Shown here in pieces: positions 11,023 to 18,867 of a stretch of 44,053 nucleotides of DNA. Both the position numbers and the translations under genes were made by a program. The notes under the pieces were generated by a model. The model made no database searches, was not told the DNA's origin, and was given only the letters and a program-made list of their open reading frames with translations. Positions within the stretch are counted from its first letter, which is position 1. Every line of letters starts with the position of its first letter. Origin of the DNA: Roseiflexus sp. (GTDB lineage: Bacteria > Chloroflexota > Chloroflexia > Chloroflexales > Roseiflexaceae); the NCBI GenBank assembly GCA_017743475.1, contig JAGHYV010000038.1:1-44053 (forward strand), in the 5' to 3' direction.

Positions 11023-12684
11023 TTACGAGGGTTGTTCGCTATTGCGACGGCGCATCCGTTCGTGCAGCATGCGGATCGCTGCGCGGCGACGCGCACTGCG
11101 CGCCACACGACGCAGATGAGCATCGATCTGCGTCGCCACAGCGCCGTTGATTGTGTCGGCGGTCGCTTCGTTCGTTGGTCGATTGTTGAGCGAGCGCCTG
11201 ATCAGTTCCTCAACTGCCTTCTCGAAGCTCTCGCGATCCATTTTTTCGCCATGCTCGCGCTGAACCTGATCGTACTCCTTTAGCAGCGCAAGCGCATCCT
11301 GCAACTGACGTTCCTTCTCGTGCTTGCGGAAATCGGTCAGGTAATCGTTGATGGTTGCCTGGACGCCGCGTGGATCGGGCACGTGGTCGAAGGTGAACTT
11401 TCCGCCAGCCGCGCCGCCCGTCTCAATAACTACGGTGCCCAGCCCCAGAAGGCGCTCGACGAAACTGACGTCAAACGAGATATTTTGAATGGCGGAAAGT
11501 TGTGCGCGACGAGTGTTTTCAGGTCCCAACGGGCGTCGATCAACATCGATAATGTCGGTGCGGGTCAGGATGTAGGTGTCGTTGATCAGCGACTCGCGGA
11601 TCCACCACCCCCATACGCCAAACACCAGCAGGGCAATCAGAACGACCAGGCTGACAGCCACACCGTCGAGCAACCCAAACTGAACCAGAACAGCCGCCAC
11701 GAACATCGTCAGGGCAAATCCGGTCAATGGGCGAAACAGTTGCAACAAGACATACACCCACGACGGGCGCCAAATGATACGATCATTATGGATTTCGGGA
11801 TTGGGCGGGTAGATCGCCGGGATGGGGAATCGTTGCGTGCGGGCTTGCAGCGCAGGCCCTGACTGTGGCGGTATCTTGTTGCCGTACACCTGGTCTTCAA
11901 TCAGCGCGCGCAGCAGGTCAGGTTGCTGACGACGGCGCAGATTACGCACCTGATCCATAATCGCCTTTTCGATCTCGCGCGGCTTCGCGGCGAAGTCGAA
12001 TTCAAGCGTGCGCGGGCTGAACGACCGAATAATGATTTTGCCGTACCCAAACAGCGTCGCTTGGTAGGTGTCTGCACGCACATTGACCTGCTGAATATCA
12101 TCGATCAGGATTTGCTGCCGCACGTGGCGGATGAACATGGTCTCTTCGTCATAAATGACGCGCTTGTTGGTGACAATCAGCACGTCATTGCGCCAGTCGT
12201 TGTAGAGATAGGCCACTGCCAGCAGCATGAACATCGTAATCAGACTCAGCACGATATTGATCGCATCGCCAGCGCGTGCGTACACCGGGTCAATAACGAT
12301 CAGTTCACCGCCGATCGACCGGAACCAGATCGCCAACCCGAGCGCAAGGATCGCCAGCAGGTAGAGAATGTCCGGGTTACGCCAGGGTGTATCCTTGCGG
12401 CGGTTCTTCTTGGCCTCACCGCGCGCCCAAAGCGCCACAAGGATGATGGTCAGCGTCAGGAGCGCAACGTTGATCGGATCGGTCAAGGGGCGCGAAACGC
12501 CCTCTCGCATGATCAGCAACGTTCCGCCAGCCGCGCGAAACAGCGCCACCGCCGCAGCGATAAAGCCAATGACCAGAAAGACCAGACTGGATTGCAATAG
12601 CTCGATCCAGTGACGTTTGCCGACCAGAATAACCTGCTCGTCACTATCAAGTTCCAGAGGGATCGGAAGTTTCGACTCGGTCAT
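11023..12684 (-). CDS. Membrane protein with two bacterial PH domains
   Basis: The protein is 553 residues from ATG 12684 (MTESKLPIPLELDSDEQVI). This start lies inside the 3' end of cmk, a 38-bp overlap, and its ribosome site is weak, which suggests translational coupling. Two pairs of membrane helices occur before the first PH-like domain (NDVLIVTNKRVIYDEET to GYGKIIIRSF). A further pair (GFALTMFVAAVLVQFGLL, VSLVVLIALLVFGVWGWWI) precedes the second (NDTYILTRTDIIDVDRRPL to LGLGTVVIETGG). The repeat of helices plus bPH_2 domain matches YdbS/YdbT-type envelope proteins of unknown biochemistry. The C-terminus (~450-553) is highly charged and helical, ending in an arginine-rich tail, probably cytoplasmic. 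Confidence 0.75.
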   Translation of the reverse strand: MTESKLPIPLELDSDEQVILVGKRHWIELLQSSLVFLVIGFIAAAVALFRAAGGTLLIMREGVSRPLTDPINVALLTLTIILVALWARGEAKKNRRKDTPWRNPDILYLLAILALGLAIWFRSIGGELIVIDPVYARAGDAINIVLSLITMFMLLAVAYLYNDWRNDVLIVTNKRVIYDEETMFIRHVRQQILIDDIQQVNVRADTYQATLFGYGKIIIRSFSPRTLEFDFAAKPREIEKAIMDQVRNLRRRQQPDLLRALIEDQVYGNKIPPQSGPALQARTQRFPIPAIYPPNPEIHNDRIIWRPSWVYVLLQLFRPLTGFALTMFVAAVLVQFGLLDGVAVSLVVLIALLVFGVWGWWIRESLINDTYILTRTDIIDVDRRPLGPENTRRAQLSAIQNISFDVSFVERLLGLGTVVIETGGAAGGKFTFDHVPDPRGVQATINDYLTDFRKHEKERQLQDALALLKEYDQVQREHGEKMDRESFEKAVEELIRRSLNNRPTNEATADTINGAVATQIDAHLRRVARSARRRAAIRMLHERMRRRNSEQPS

Positions 12685-13381
12685 ATACGCGCGTATCCTG
12701 CGAGTCGCCCGATTCGCAATCAATGCGGGAGACAACAAGATCAACCACCTGATCCGGTGACAGCCCGTCACTGACAATAATGCATGCATCGGCTGCCGGC
12801 GCGCTCACGTGACGGTCCAGGCTATCACGACGGATGATTTCATTGCGGATGTGCTGGAGATCGGCGTTACCGCCACGCTGCCGGATCTCATTGGTGCGCC
12901 GACGGGCGCGTTCATCGACCGATGCGTCCAGATAGATCTTGAGCGGTGCATCGGGCATTACAATACTGCCGATATCGCGCCCGACCATCACCACGCGCCC
13001 GCGCTGACCAATGGCGCGCTGCTGGTCGCGCAAAACAGCACGCACCGCTGGGTGTCGCGCTGCGATCGAAACAATACGCTCGACTTCGGGATGCCGTAAT
13101 TCCCAGGTGACGTCGACGCCATCGACTAGCACTGTATACAGTCGTCCATCAGTCGCATCACCGGGTGGATGCACTTGAATATCGAGACGCTGCGCCAGCG
13201 CTGCAACTGCTTCGTCGTCCTCGGGATTGATTGAATGTCGCAAAACTGCCCATGCCAGCGCACGATACATCACCCCAGTGTCGAAGAAGAGGTATCCCAA
13301 GCGCCTGGCGAGCAACTCGCCAAGCGTACTCTTTCCGGCACCGGCAGGACCATCAATCGTGATAATCGACGGAGCAGACAT
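12647..13381 (-). CDS. cmk: Cytidylate kinase
   Basis: The 244-residue protein phosphorylates CMP and dCMP with ATP in pyrimidine nucleotide metabolism. The P-loop is DGPAGAGKSTLGELLARRLG at residues ~10-29. Substrate-site blocks follow: FFDTGVMYRALAW, GRVVMVGRDIGSIVMPDA, KIYLDASVDERARRR and RDSLDRHVSAPAADA. The length is slightly above the usual 220-230 because of a charged C-terminal tail that overlaps the next gene. It is the first gene of the minus-strand block reaching to the lyase, and a candidate promoter lies just upstream. Confidence 0.93.
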   Translation of the reverse strand: MSAPSIITIDGPAGAGKSTLGELLARRLGYLFFDTGVMYRALAWAVLRHSINPEDDEAVAALAQRLDIQVHPPGDATDGRLYTVLVDGVDVTWELRHPEVERIVSIAARHPAVRAVLRDQQRAIGQRGRVVMVGRDIGSIVMPDAPLKIYLDASVDERARRRTNEIRQRGGNADLQHIRNEIIRRDSLDRHVSAPAADACIIVSDGLSPDQVVDLVVSRIDCESGDSQDTRVYDRVETSDPSGT

Positions 13382-13416
13382 GCAAAAAAGAGCGTATCAT
13401 GGCTACACTGCCTGGT

Positions 13417-13446
13417 ATTGTAGCACGCGATGCTCACGATATGCAA
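13417..13446 (-). promoter_or_regulatory. Candidate sigma-70 promoter for the cmk operon
   Basis: On the minus strand a good -10 (TACAAT, 13417-13422) lies 18 bases from a partial -35 (TTGCAT, 13441-13446), about 36 bases upstream of the cmk ATG. The 94-bp divergent gap to the TlpA-like gene must also hold the promoter for that gene, which I could not place with confidence. Confidence 0.45.
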
Positions 13447-13475
13447 GCAATGCGGAAGGAATACGGAGTCTTTTG

Positions 13476-14045
13476 ATGGTATTCTCTCAGCGTATATGGG
13501 ATCTGCTGCTGGTTGCAACATTGCTGACTGGCGGTGCATTCATCTGGGCAACACGCGTCACTCCGGGCGTTCCTGCAGCGGCACCAGCGCCAGAACCCGC
13601 AGCAACGCAGCCTGCGCCGCTCGTCGGGCATCCCGCACCCGGATTTACCCTGAGCTCCATCGATGGATCGCAGGTTGCACTCGACGATCTGCGTGGTCAG
13701 GTGGTGCTCATTAATCTCTGGGCGACGTGGTGCCCGCCATGTCGCGCCGAAATGCCCGCAATCCAGCAGGCTTACGAGCGCTTCCGCGATCAGGGTTTTG
13801 TTGTGCTGGCAGTGAATCAACAGGAAGACGCAACAAAAGTCGTGGCGTATGTGAACGATCAACGCCTGACGTTTCCGGCGTTGCTCGATAGCGACGCGCG
13901 GGTTGGCGCTGTGTATCAGGCGCGCGTGCTGCCTTCCAGTTTCTTCATTGATCGCAGAGGTATTATTCGCGCTGTGTATCGCGGACCGATGTCGCGTGGT
14001 ATGATTGAGGCTACCATCGAGCAGTTGATTGCTGAGACACCATAA
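13476..14045 (+). CDS. TlpA/ResA-like membrane-anchored thioredoxin
   Basis: The protein is 189 residues from ATG 13476, preceded by GGAG. One N-terminal helix (LLLVATLLTGGAFIWATRV, residues 10-28) anchors it outside the membrane, followed by an Ala/Pro linker. The thioredoxin domain begins at ~48 (PLVGHPAPGFTLSSIDG). The redox motif is WCPPC (C86, C89) in LINLWATWCPPCRAEMPAI, and the cis-proline segment is VLPSSFFIDRRG. Members reduce or oxidise extracytoplasmic disulfides, for example in cytochrome c maturation; the partner here is unknown. The next gene starts 1 base after its stop, so the three following genes form an operon. Confidence 0.88.
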   Translation: MVFSQRIWDLLLVATLLTGGAFIWATRVTPGVPAAAPAPEPAATQPAPLVGHPAPGFTLSSIDGSQVALDDLRGQVVLINLWATWCPPCRAEMPAIQQAYERFRDQGFVVLAVNQQEDATKVVAYVNDQRLTFPALLDSDARVGAVYQARVLPSSFFIDRRGIIRAVYRGPMSRGMIEATIEQLIAETP

Positions 14046-14046
14046 C

Positions 14047-14787
14047 GTGTACCCGATTATTGAACTCGGACCGCTGAATCTTGGCAGTGGCGCATTGCTG
14101 CTGGTGATTGCCGTTTTCATCGGTCATATGCAGTTTGAACGAATAGCGCGTAAATGTGGTGGCGATGAACTTGAGCAGCATGCTTGTCGTTGTGCGCCAT
14201 TCGCTCTGCTGGGTGCGGCCATTGGTGCGCGTTTGTGGTACGGTCTGTTCAACTGGGATATGTACAGTCAATCACCCGGTTTATTTCTGGCGCTTCGTTT
14301 GGGTGATCTGGCATGGCCCGGCGCGTTGATTGGCGGTGCACTCGCCGGGTATGCGTACCTGCGGTTGCGACGCCTGGACGCCGCAACTGCGCCGCTGGCG
14401 GATGCCGCTGCGCTGGCGCTCCCCTCCGCGCAGGCAGTCGCGGCGCTGGGCTTGCTGCTCAGCGGCGAAGCTCTTGGTGCACCCACCAATGTGCCATGGG
14501 CGCTGCCATTGTTCGGCGTACCGCGCCATCCCGTACCGCTCTACTATCTTCTGGCAGCGCTGGCCACCTGGGGCATGCTGGTATGGTTCGCGCCGCGCAT
14601 GACCCGACCTGGATCGCTTGCGATGATTTATCTCGCACTGCAGGGCAGCGTGATGCTACTGCTGGAAGCAGTGCGCGTCGATTCGCTGGTGACTGTGGGC
14701 GGCATCCGCGTAGCACAGATTGTCGGTCTGGCGATGTTGCTGATTGCTCTCTGGCAGAAACGAGCGCAGACGGAACGAACGCTATGA
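14047..14787 (+). CDS. Lgt-like membrane protein lacking the usual catalytic residues
   Basis: The protein is 246 residues from GTG 14047, directly after the TlpA-like stop (VYPIIELGPLNLGSG, the typical Lgt opening). About seven hydrophobic helices are present. The family usually transfers diacylglycerol from phosphatidylglycerol to lipoprotein cysteines. Here the HGGLIG motif reads WPGALIGG, so the histidine is replaced, and the GRxxNFxxGExxG motif reads ALGLLLSGEALGA, without the arginine and asparagine; RHPxxLY is kept as RHPVPLYYL. I infer an Lgt-fold protein with changed or no transferase activity, and a canonical lgt should exist elsewhere in the genome. Its stop overlaps the next start (ATGA). 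Confidence 0.7.
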   Translation: MYPIIELGPLNLGSGALLLVIAVFIGHMQFERIARKCGGDELEQHACRCAPFALLGAAIGARLWYGLFNWDMYSQSPGLFLALRLGDLAWPGALIGGALAGYAYLRLRRLDAATAPLADAAALALPSAQAVAALGLLLSGEALGAPTNVPWALPLFGVPRHPVPLYYLLAALATWGMLVWFAPRMTRPGSLAMIYLALQGSVMLLLEAVRVDSLVTVGGIRVAQIVGLAMLLIALWQKRAQTERTL

Positions 14788-15542
14788 ATATTATAAACGT
14801 GCAGGAGAGGGGAGTGGCGCTGATCCGCATCCACGGCGACCTGAACGATTTTCTGCCGCCTAGTCGACGTGAAACGTGGTTCGAACGTCCATGCAAAGGG
14901 TACGAGACTATCAAGAACCTGATTGAGACGTGTGGCGTGCCCCATCCCGAGATCGGCGCCCTGATCGTTGGCGGTCATCCAGTTAATTTCGACTACCCGG
15001 TGCAACCAGGCGACATGATCGAGGTCTTCCCGATCACGATGGCACCAGCATCGTCAGTCACACTGCGCCCTCCGCTTGATGAACCGCGCTTCGTACTCGA
15101 TACGCACCTGGGGCGACTGGCGGCATACCTGCGGATGCTGGGCTACGATAGCCTGTACTGGAACAATGCGCACGATGCCGAACTGGCACGTCTGGCAGGC
15201 GAGGAACGCCGGATCTTGCTCACACGCGACCGGGAATTACTCAAACGAAGCATTGTTGTCTATGGCTCATTTGTGCGCGAAGTTATTCCAGTGCGTCAGA
15301 TTGTCGAAGTTATGCGGCGGTTTAATCTCACGCCGACGTCAACCGTTTTCCAGCGTTGTATGCGTTGCAACAGTCTGACAACAGTGGTCGAGAAAGCCGA
15401 TATTGAGCATCTTCTCGAACCCAGGACGCGATTGTACTTCGATACCTTTCGGCGTTGCATTGCCTGTGGCAAGATCTACTGGCAGGGTTCGCATTACACC
15501 CGCATGGCGACGCTGCTGGAGCGTGCGATCCGGTTAAAGTAG
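14784..15542 (+). CDS. Mut7-C RNase-like protein with N-terminal ubiquitin-like domain
   Basis: The protein is 252 residues from ATG 14784. A GTG at 14814 has a better ribosome site (AGGAG, 7 bases upstream) and may be the true start. Residues ~10-90 are the ubiquitin/MoaD-like Mut7-C-associated domain (HGDLNDFLPP, TIKNLIETCGVPHPEIGAL, GDMIEVFPI). The C-terminal ~150 residues are the Mut7-C domain, a PIN-like fold, with FVLDTHLGRLAAYLRMLGYD and RILLTRDRELLKR. Two CxxC pairs (RCMRCN, RCIACGK) probably bind zinc. A nuclease role is suggested by the family but is not proven. It is the last gene of the TlpA-Lgt-Mut7-C operon. Confidence 0.82.
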   Translation: MNIINVQERGVALIRIHGDLNDFLPPSRRETWFERPCKGYETIKNLIETCGVPHPEIGALIVGGHPVNFDYPVQPGDMIEVFPITMAPASSVTLRPPLDEPRFVLDTHLGRLAAYLRMLGYDSLYWNNAHDAELARLAGEERRILLTRDRELLKRSIVVYGSFVREVIPVRQIVEVMRRFNLTPTSTVFQRCMRCNSLTTVVEKADIEHLLEPRTRLYFDTFRRCIACGKIYWQGSHYTRMATLLERAIRLK

Positions 15543-15582
15543 GGGCGCAGCGCCGCTGCGTCCCTGGGTGCCGCTGCGCCCC
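15542..15582 (+). terminator. Stem-loop after the Mut7-C gene
   Basis: An 11-bp perfect inverted repeat (GGGGCGCAGCG / CGCTGCGCCCC) with a 19-base loop starts at the last base of the Mut7-C stop codon. A short CTGCTTT follows rather than a long T-run. It is a probable end of the operon, although part of it may be a dispersed GC-rich repeat. Confidence 0.5.
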
Positions 15583-15610
15583 TGCTTTACACGAAAGGAG
15601 GCAATGACCT

Positions 15611-16558
15611 GTGCGTATCGCGGTTGTTGGTGTTGGAGGGGTGGGCAGCTACTTTGGCGGACGGTTAGCACAGGCTGGCGCGGATGTGCTCTTCATCGCG
15701 CGCGGCGACAATCTGGTTGCACTGCGCGAGCGAGGATTACGAATCGAGAGCATTTGGTAACACCCATGTCCTATTCAGGCAACTGATGATCCATCGCATG
15801 CAGGTCCTGTCGACATGGTGCTGGTCGCCACCAAAACCCGGCAACTCGGTGAAGCGATGGATCACATACGTCCACTCATCGGACCGGAGACCGACGTTGT
15901 CCCGCTGCTCAACGGCGTTGGGGCTTCTGATCGTCTGGCAGCAGCGCTGAGCGAGTCTCACGCATTGAATGGCATCTGTTACATCTTCGCTGCCCGCGTT
16001 GCGCCGGGTGTAGTGCGACACTTAGGGATCCATCCGCTGATCATCTTTGGCGAACGTGATAACCGTCGCACAGCGCGTGTCGAAGCATTGCGCGACTGGC
16101 TGGAACGCGCCGGGGTACAGGTAACGATTCCGCCGGACATTGACGCCGGGGTCTGGCGCAAATTCGTCTTTGGAGCAACAACTAGCGGATTGGGAGCGGT
16201 CACACGCGCGCTCGCGCCCATGGGACTACTACGTGAACTTCTAGAGAGGCGCCTGCTACTCATCTAGGGGATGCGCGAAATCGTTGCAGTCGCACAGGCG
16301 TGCGGCATCACTCTTGGCGAAGATGCCGTCGCCGCAGCACTAGCGCAACTTGATGCGCTACCCTACGAAACGACCACATCCATGCAACGCGACATCATAG
16401 CCAGTCGTCCATCAGAACTGGATGCACAGAACGGCACTGTTGCGCGTTTGGGTGCAGCAGCTGGCATTCTAACACCGCTGCACACATTCATCTACTCCAC
16501 CCTGCTGCCGCAGGAACGGATGGTGCGCAACTGGCGACTGGACGAACAATCGCAGTGA
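15611..16558 (+). pseudogene. panE: 2-dehydropantoate 2-reductase (ketopantoate reductase), two in-frame stops
   Basis: The start is GTG 15611, after AAAGGAGG. The frame encodes 315 residues, the normal PanE length, with the NADPH-binding VRIAVVGVGGVGSYFGGRLA at the N-terminus, VLVATKTRQL, VPLLNGVGA, GVWRKFVFGATTSGL and a C-terminal SMQRDI/DAQNGTVARLG segment. It is broken by TAA at 15758-15760 and TAG at 16265-16267, with the frame unchanged either side. Around the first stop the +2 frame reads FGNTHV, which resembles the expected family sequence, so two compensating small indels may lie there. Around the second stop the residues before TAG (ERRLLLI) look out of place. PanE supplies pantoate for coenzyme A; another enzyme may replace it. 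Confidence 0.85.
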
Positions 16559-16605
16559 AATACAGCAGGATGGTCGCATCTACAGTACGACCACCCTGTT
16601 GTGTC

Positions 16606-16947
16606 CTATCGTCGTTCAACCAGCAGGCGGATTGCTGTGCGCTCTTCATCATCGATGGAGACATCAATGAACGAAGGGGTGCAAACGATGTCAATGCCTT
16701 CTTCACTAAGATAACTGCGCGCAATTGCCACTGCTTTGATCGCCTGGTTGGTTGCACCTGCACCGATCGACTGCACTTCCGCCACGCCACTATCGCGAAT
16801 GACGCCAGCAATTGCACCGGCAACTGCGCTGGGACGTGAGCGTGTAGAAACCTTAAGAACCTCAGCGCTCTGCCGCTCGACAGCATTGGCGCCACTTGCG
16901 CCGATGGCGCGAGTGGCGGGTGTGGAGTGCGAAAGATTGCTTGCCAT
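16606..16947 (-). CDS. spoVS: SpoVS-family protein
   Basis: The protein is 113 residues from ATG 16947, which follows GGAGGAGG; an upstream TTG is less likely. After a ~28-residue Ser/Ala-rich extension comes the compact SpoVS core: VLKVSTRSRPSAVAGAIAGV, EVQSIGAGATNQAIKAVAIA, SYLSEEGIDIVCTPSFIDVS and DDEERTAIRLLVERR. SpoVS proteins have an Alba-like fold and probably bind nucleic acid. In sporulating Firmicutes they affect septation and spore maturation, but this organism is not expected to form spores. The gene lies downstream of rny on the same strand, a neighbourhood also known in Bacillus (rny-ymdB-spoVS), so a role linked to RNA turnover or cell division is plausible. Confidence 0.9.
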   Translation of the reverse strand: MASNLSHSTPATRAIGASGANAVERQSAEVLKVSTRSRPSAVAGAIAGVIRDSGVAEVQSIGAGATNQAIKAVAIARSYLSEEGIDIVCTPSFIDVSIDDEERTAIRLLVERR

Positions 16948-17136
16948 ATGTGCCTCCTCCAAACTGGGTTGGGCGCCGGCCGATGCGCCGGCTGGTAACT
17001 TGCGATAGAATGACCAGAGTTGTTGCCATAACGGGGAAGGAACCCCGCATCGGCCACCGAGAGATTGTGCGGCGCGGTCGGCGTTGAGGCCGTCCTGTGC
17101 CGTGAAGCGTTCCGTCGCTTCAGGTGCTGTCCCAAA

Positions 17137-18669
17137 TCAACGTGCATAGTCCACTGCTCGCGTCTCGCGGATGACTGTCACCTTGATCTGGCCAGGATAC
17201 TGAAGACTCTCCTCAATCTTCCGGGCAACATCACGGGCAAGGTGAATACTGCCGAGGTCATCAATAGCATCCGGTTGCACCATCACGCGAACCTCGCGCC
17301 CGGCTTGAACAGCAAAGGCGCGTTGAACGCCTGTAAATGACGTTGCAACCGTTTCAAGCGCCTCGAGGCGCTTGATATACAGGTCGAGCGTTTCGCGGCG
17401 CGCTCCGGGGCGCCCGCCGGAGATGGCGTCGACAGCCTGCACCAACCAGGCTTCGACCGTTTGTGGTTCTTCATCGTTATGATGGGCGGCAATCGCATGC
17501 ACGATCGCCGGCGATTTTCCAAGGCGACGCGCAATCTCGGCACCGATCAATGCGTGCGGTCCCTGCACTTCGTGGTCGACTGCTTTCCCAATGTCATGCA
17601 GTAACGCAGCAGTTTTCGCCACATTGATGTTTGCACCTATCTCGGCAGCAATATGCGCTGCGAGCAGAGCGCACTCCAGCGAGTGCTGAAGTACATTCTG
17701 CCCATAACTCGTGCGATATTTCAGACGTCCCAGCAGTTTAATCAGGTCGGGGTGCAACCCCTGAACGTTCGCTTCATAGGCGACTCGTTCGCCCTCTTCG
17801 CGCATGATCTGTTCGACTTCCTGCTGGGTCTTGCTGACAACTTCTTCAATCCGCGTCGGATGGATGCGCCCATCCTTGAGCAACTTGATCAACGCCAGAC
17901 GCGCCACTTCCCGTCGCACCGGATCGTGACACGAGAGGGTCACTGCTTCCGGCGTGTCATCGACAATAATATCAACGCCGGTAATTTGCTCGAAGGCGCG
18001 AATGTTGCGCCCTTCACGCCCGATGATTCGTCCTTTCAACTCCTCACTCGGGAGCGCGACGGTGGAGACAGTCACTTCAGCGACATACTCCGAAGCGCAC
18101 CGCTGGATGGCCATACTGATCACTTTGCGTGCCAGTTTATCCGCCTCTTCGCGAACGTTCTTTTCGATTTCACGAATACGGCGCGCTGCCTCGTCGCGCG
18201 TTTCATCCTCGACGCGTTTCAGGATAATTGCGCGGGCTTCTTCTTGGCTCAACGCGGAGATCCGCTCGAGTTCCGCACGTTGCTGCTGACGCAGTTGTTC
18301 AGCCTCCTGATGAAGCTGCTCCATCTGGCGCTCGCGCTGCTGGAGTTGACGTTCACGCCGTTCAAGACCCTCGATTTTGCGGTCAAGATTTTCCTCTTTC
18401 CGTTGCAGTCGTTCCTCCTGCTTCGCCAGCGCTGCACGCGCCTCGCGTATTTGCGCCTCGGCCTCAGCACGGAGTCGAAGCGCCTCATCGGTCGCGCGCA
18501 AAATGAGATCTTTCTGCTCAGATCGCGTCGCTTCCAGTTGCAGTCGGGCTTCCGCCTCGATCTGTCGAATCTGGCTCTGTACGCTCTTTCTGTAGATAAG
18601 AATGCCTATACCTGCGCCAATGGCAATTCCGATTATCAGGGCAGGCAAGGCCCATATGAGCCATTGCAC
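17137..18669 (-). CDS. rny: Ribonuclease Y
   Basis: The protein is 510 residues from GTG 18669, chosen because AGGAGG lies 5 bases upstream and the membrane helix ([20 protein letters not shown]) then begins at residue ~6, as usual. It is an endoribonuclease that starts mRNA decay at the membrane. The order is helix, long coiled coil (~30-200, rich in Glu, Gln and Arg), KH domain ([20 protein letters not shown]) and HD domain ([40 protein letters not shown]). All catalytic metal ligands appear present. It diverges from smc, and spoVS follows ~190 bases downstream. Confidence 0.94.
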   Translation of the reverse strand: MQWLIWALPALIIGIAIGAGIGILIYRKSVQSQIRQIEAEARLQLEATRSEQKDLILRATDEALRLRAEAEAQIREARAALAKQEERLQRKEENLDRKIEGLERRERQLQQRERQMEQLHQEAEQLRQQQRAELERISALSQEEARAIILKRVEDETRDEAARRIREIEKNVREEADKLARKVISMAIQRCASEYVAEVTVSTVALPSEELKGRIIGREGRNIRAFEQITGVDIIVDDTPEAVTLSCHDPVRREVARLALIKLLKDGRIHPTRIEEVVSKTQQEVEQIMREEGERVAYEANVQGLHPDLIKLLGRLKYRTSYGQNVLQHSLECALLAAHIAAEIGANINVAKTAALLHDIGKAVDHEVQGPHALIGAEIARRLGKSPAIVHAIAAHHNDEEPQTVEAWLVQAVDAISGGRPGARRETLDLYIKRLEALETVATSFTGVQRAFAVQAGREVRVMVQPDAIDDLGSIHLARDVARKIEESLQYPGQIKVTVIRETRAVDYAR

Positions 18670-18827
18670 AACATCCTCCTGCTCAATTGTAAAGGTGCAG
18701 CATGCTACAGCCCATTGCCAGGCTGTGGCTACGGGCTCAAACATGCGCTAACGTGTGGGTGGATACATGCTATATTACTCTGCGAATACATCTTCTGTCA
18801 AGATGAACAGATTGTCAAGAGTGTTGA

Positions 18828-18836
18828 TGGTATAAT
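18828..18836 (+). promoter_or_regulatory. Candidate extended -10 promoter for smc
   Basis: TGG-TATAAT (18828-18836) is a perfect -10 hexamer with the TGn extension, 31 bases before the smc ATG. A matching -35 is not obvious, as expected for extended -10 promoters. The gap between rny and smc is otherwise free of genes. Confidence 0.5.
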
Positions 18837-18867
18837 ATCACGCCATCTGGCGTGGACATTAAGACCG

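Noticed and set aside
17103-17122. 7-bp stem TGAAGCG/CGCTTCA after rny as a terminator
   Set aside because: The stem is short and has no T-run on the minus strand, so support is too weak to list.
17653-18867. Upstream extension of the SMC frame by ~400 codons
   Set aside because: It runs antisense through rny. SMC proteins begin MYLKxLxIxGFK, which is exactly ATG 18868.
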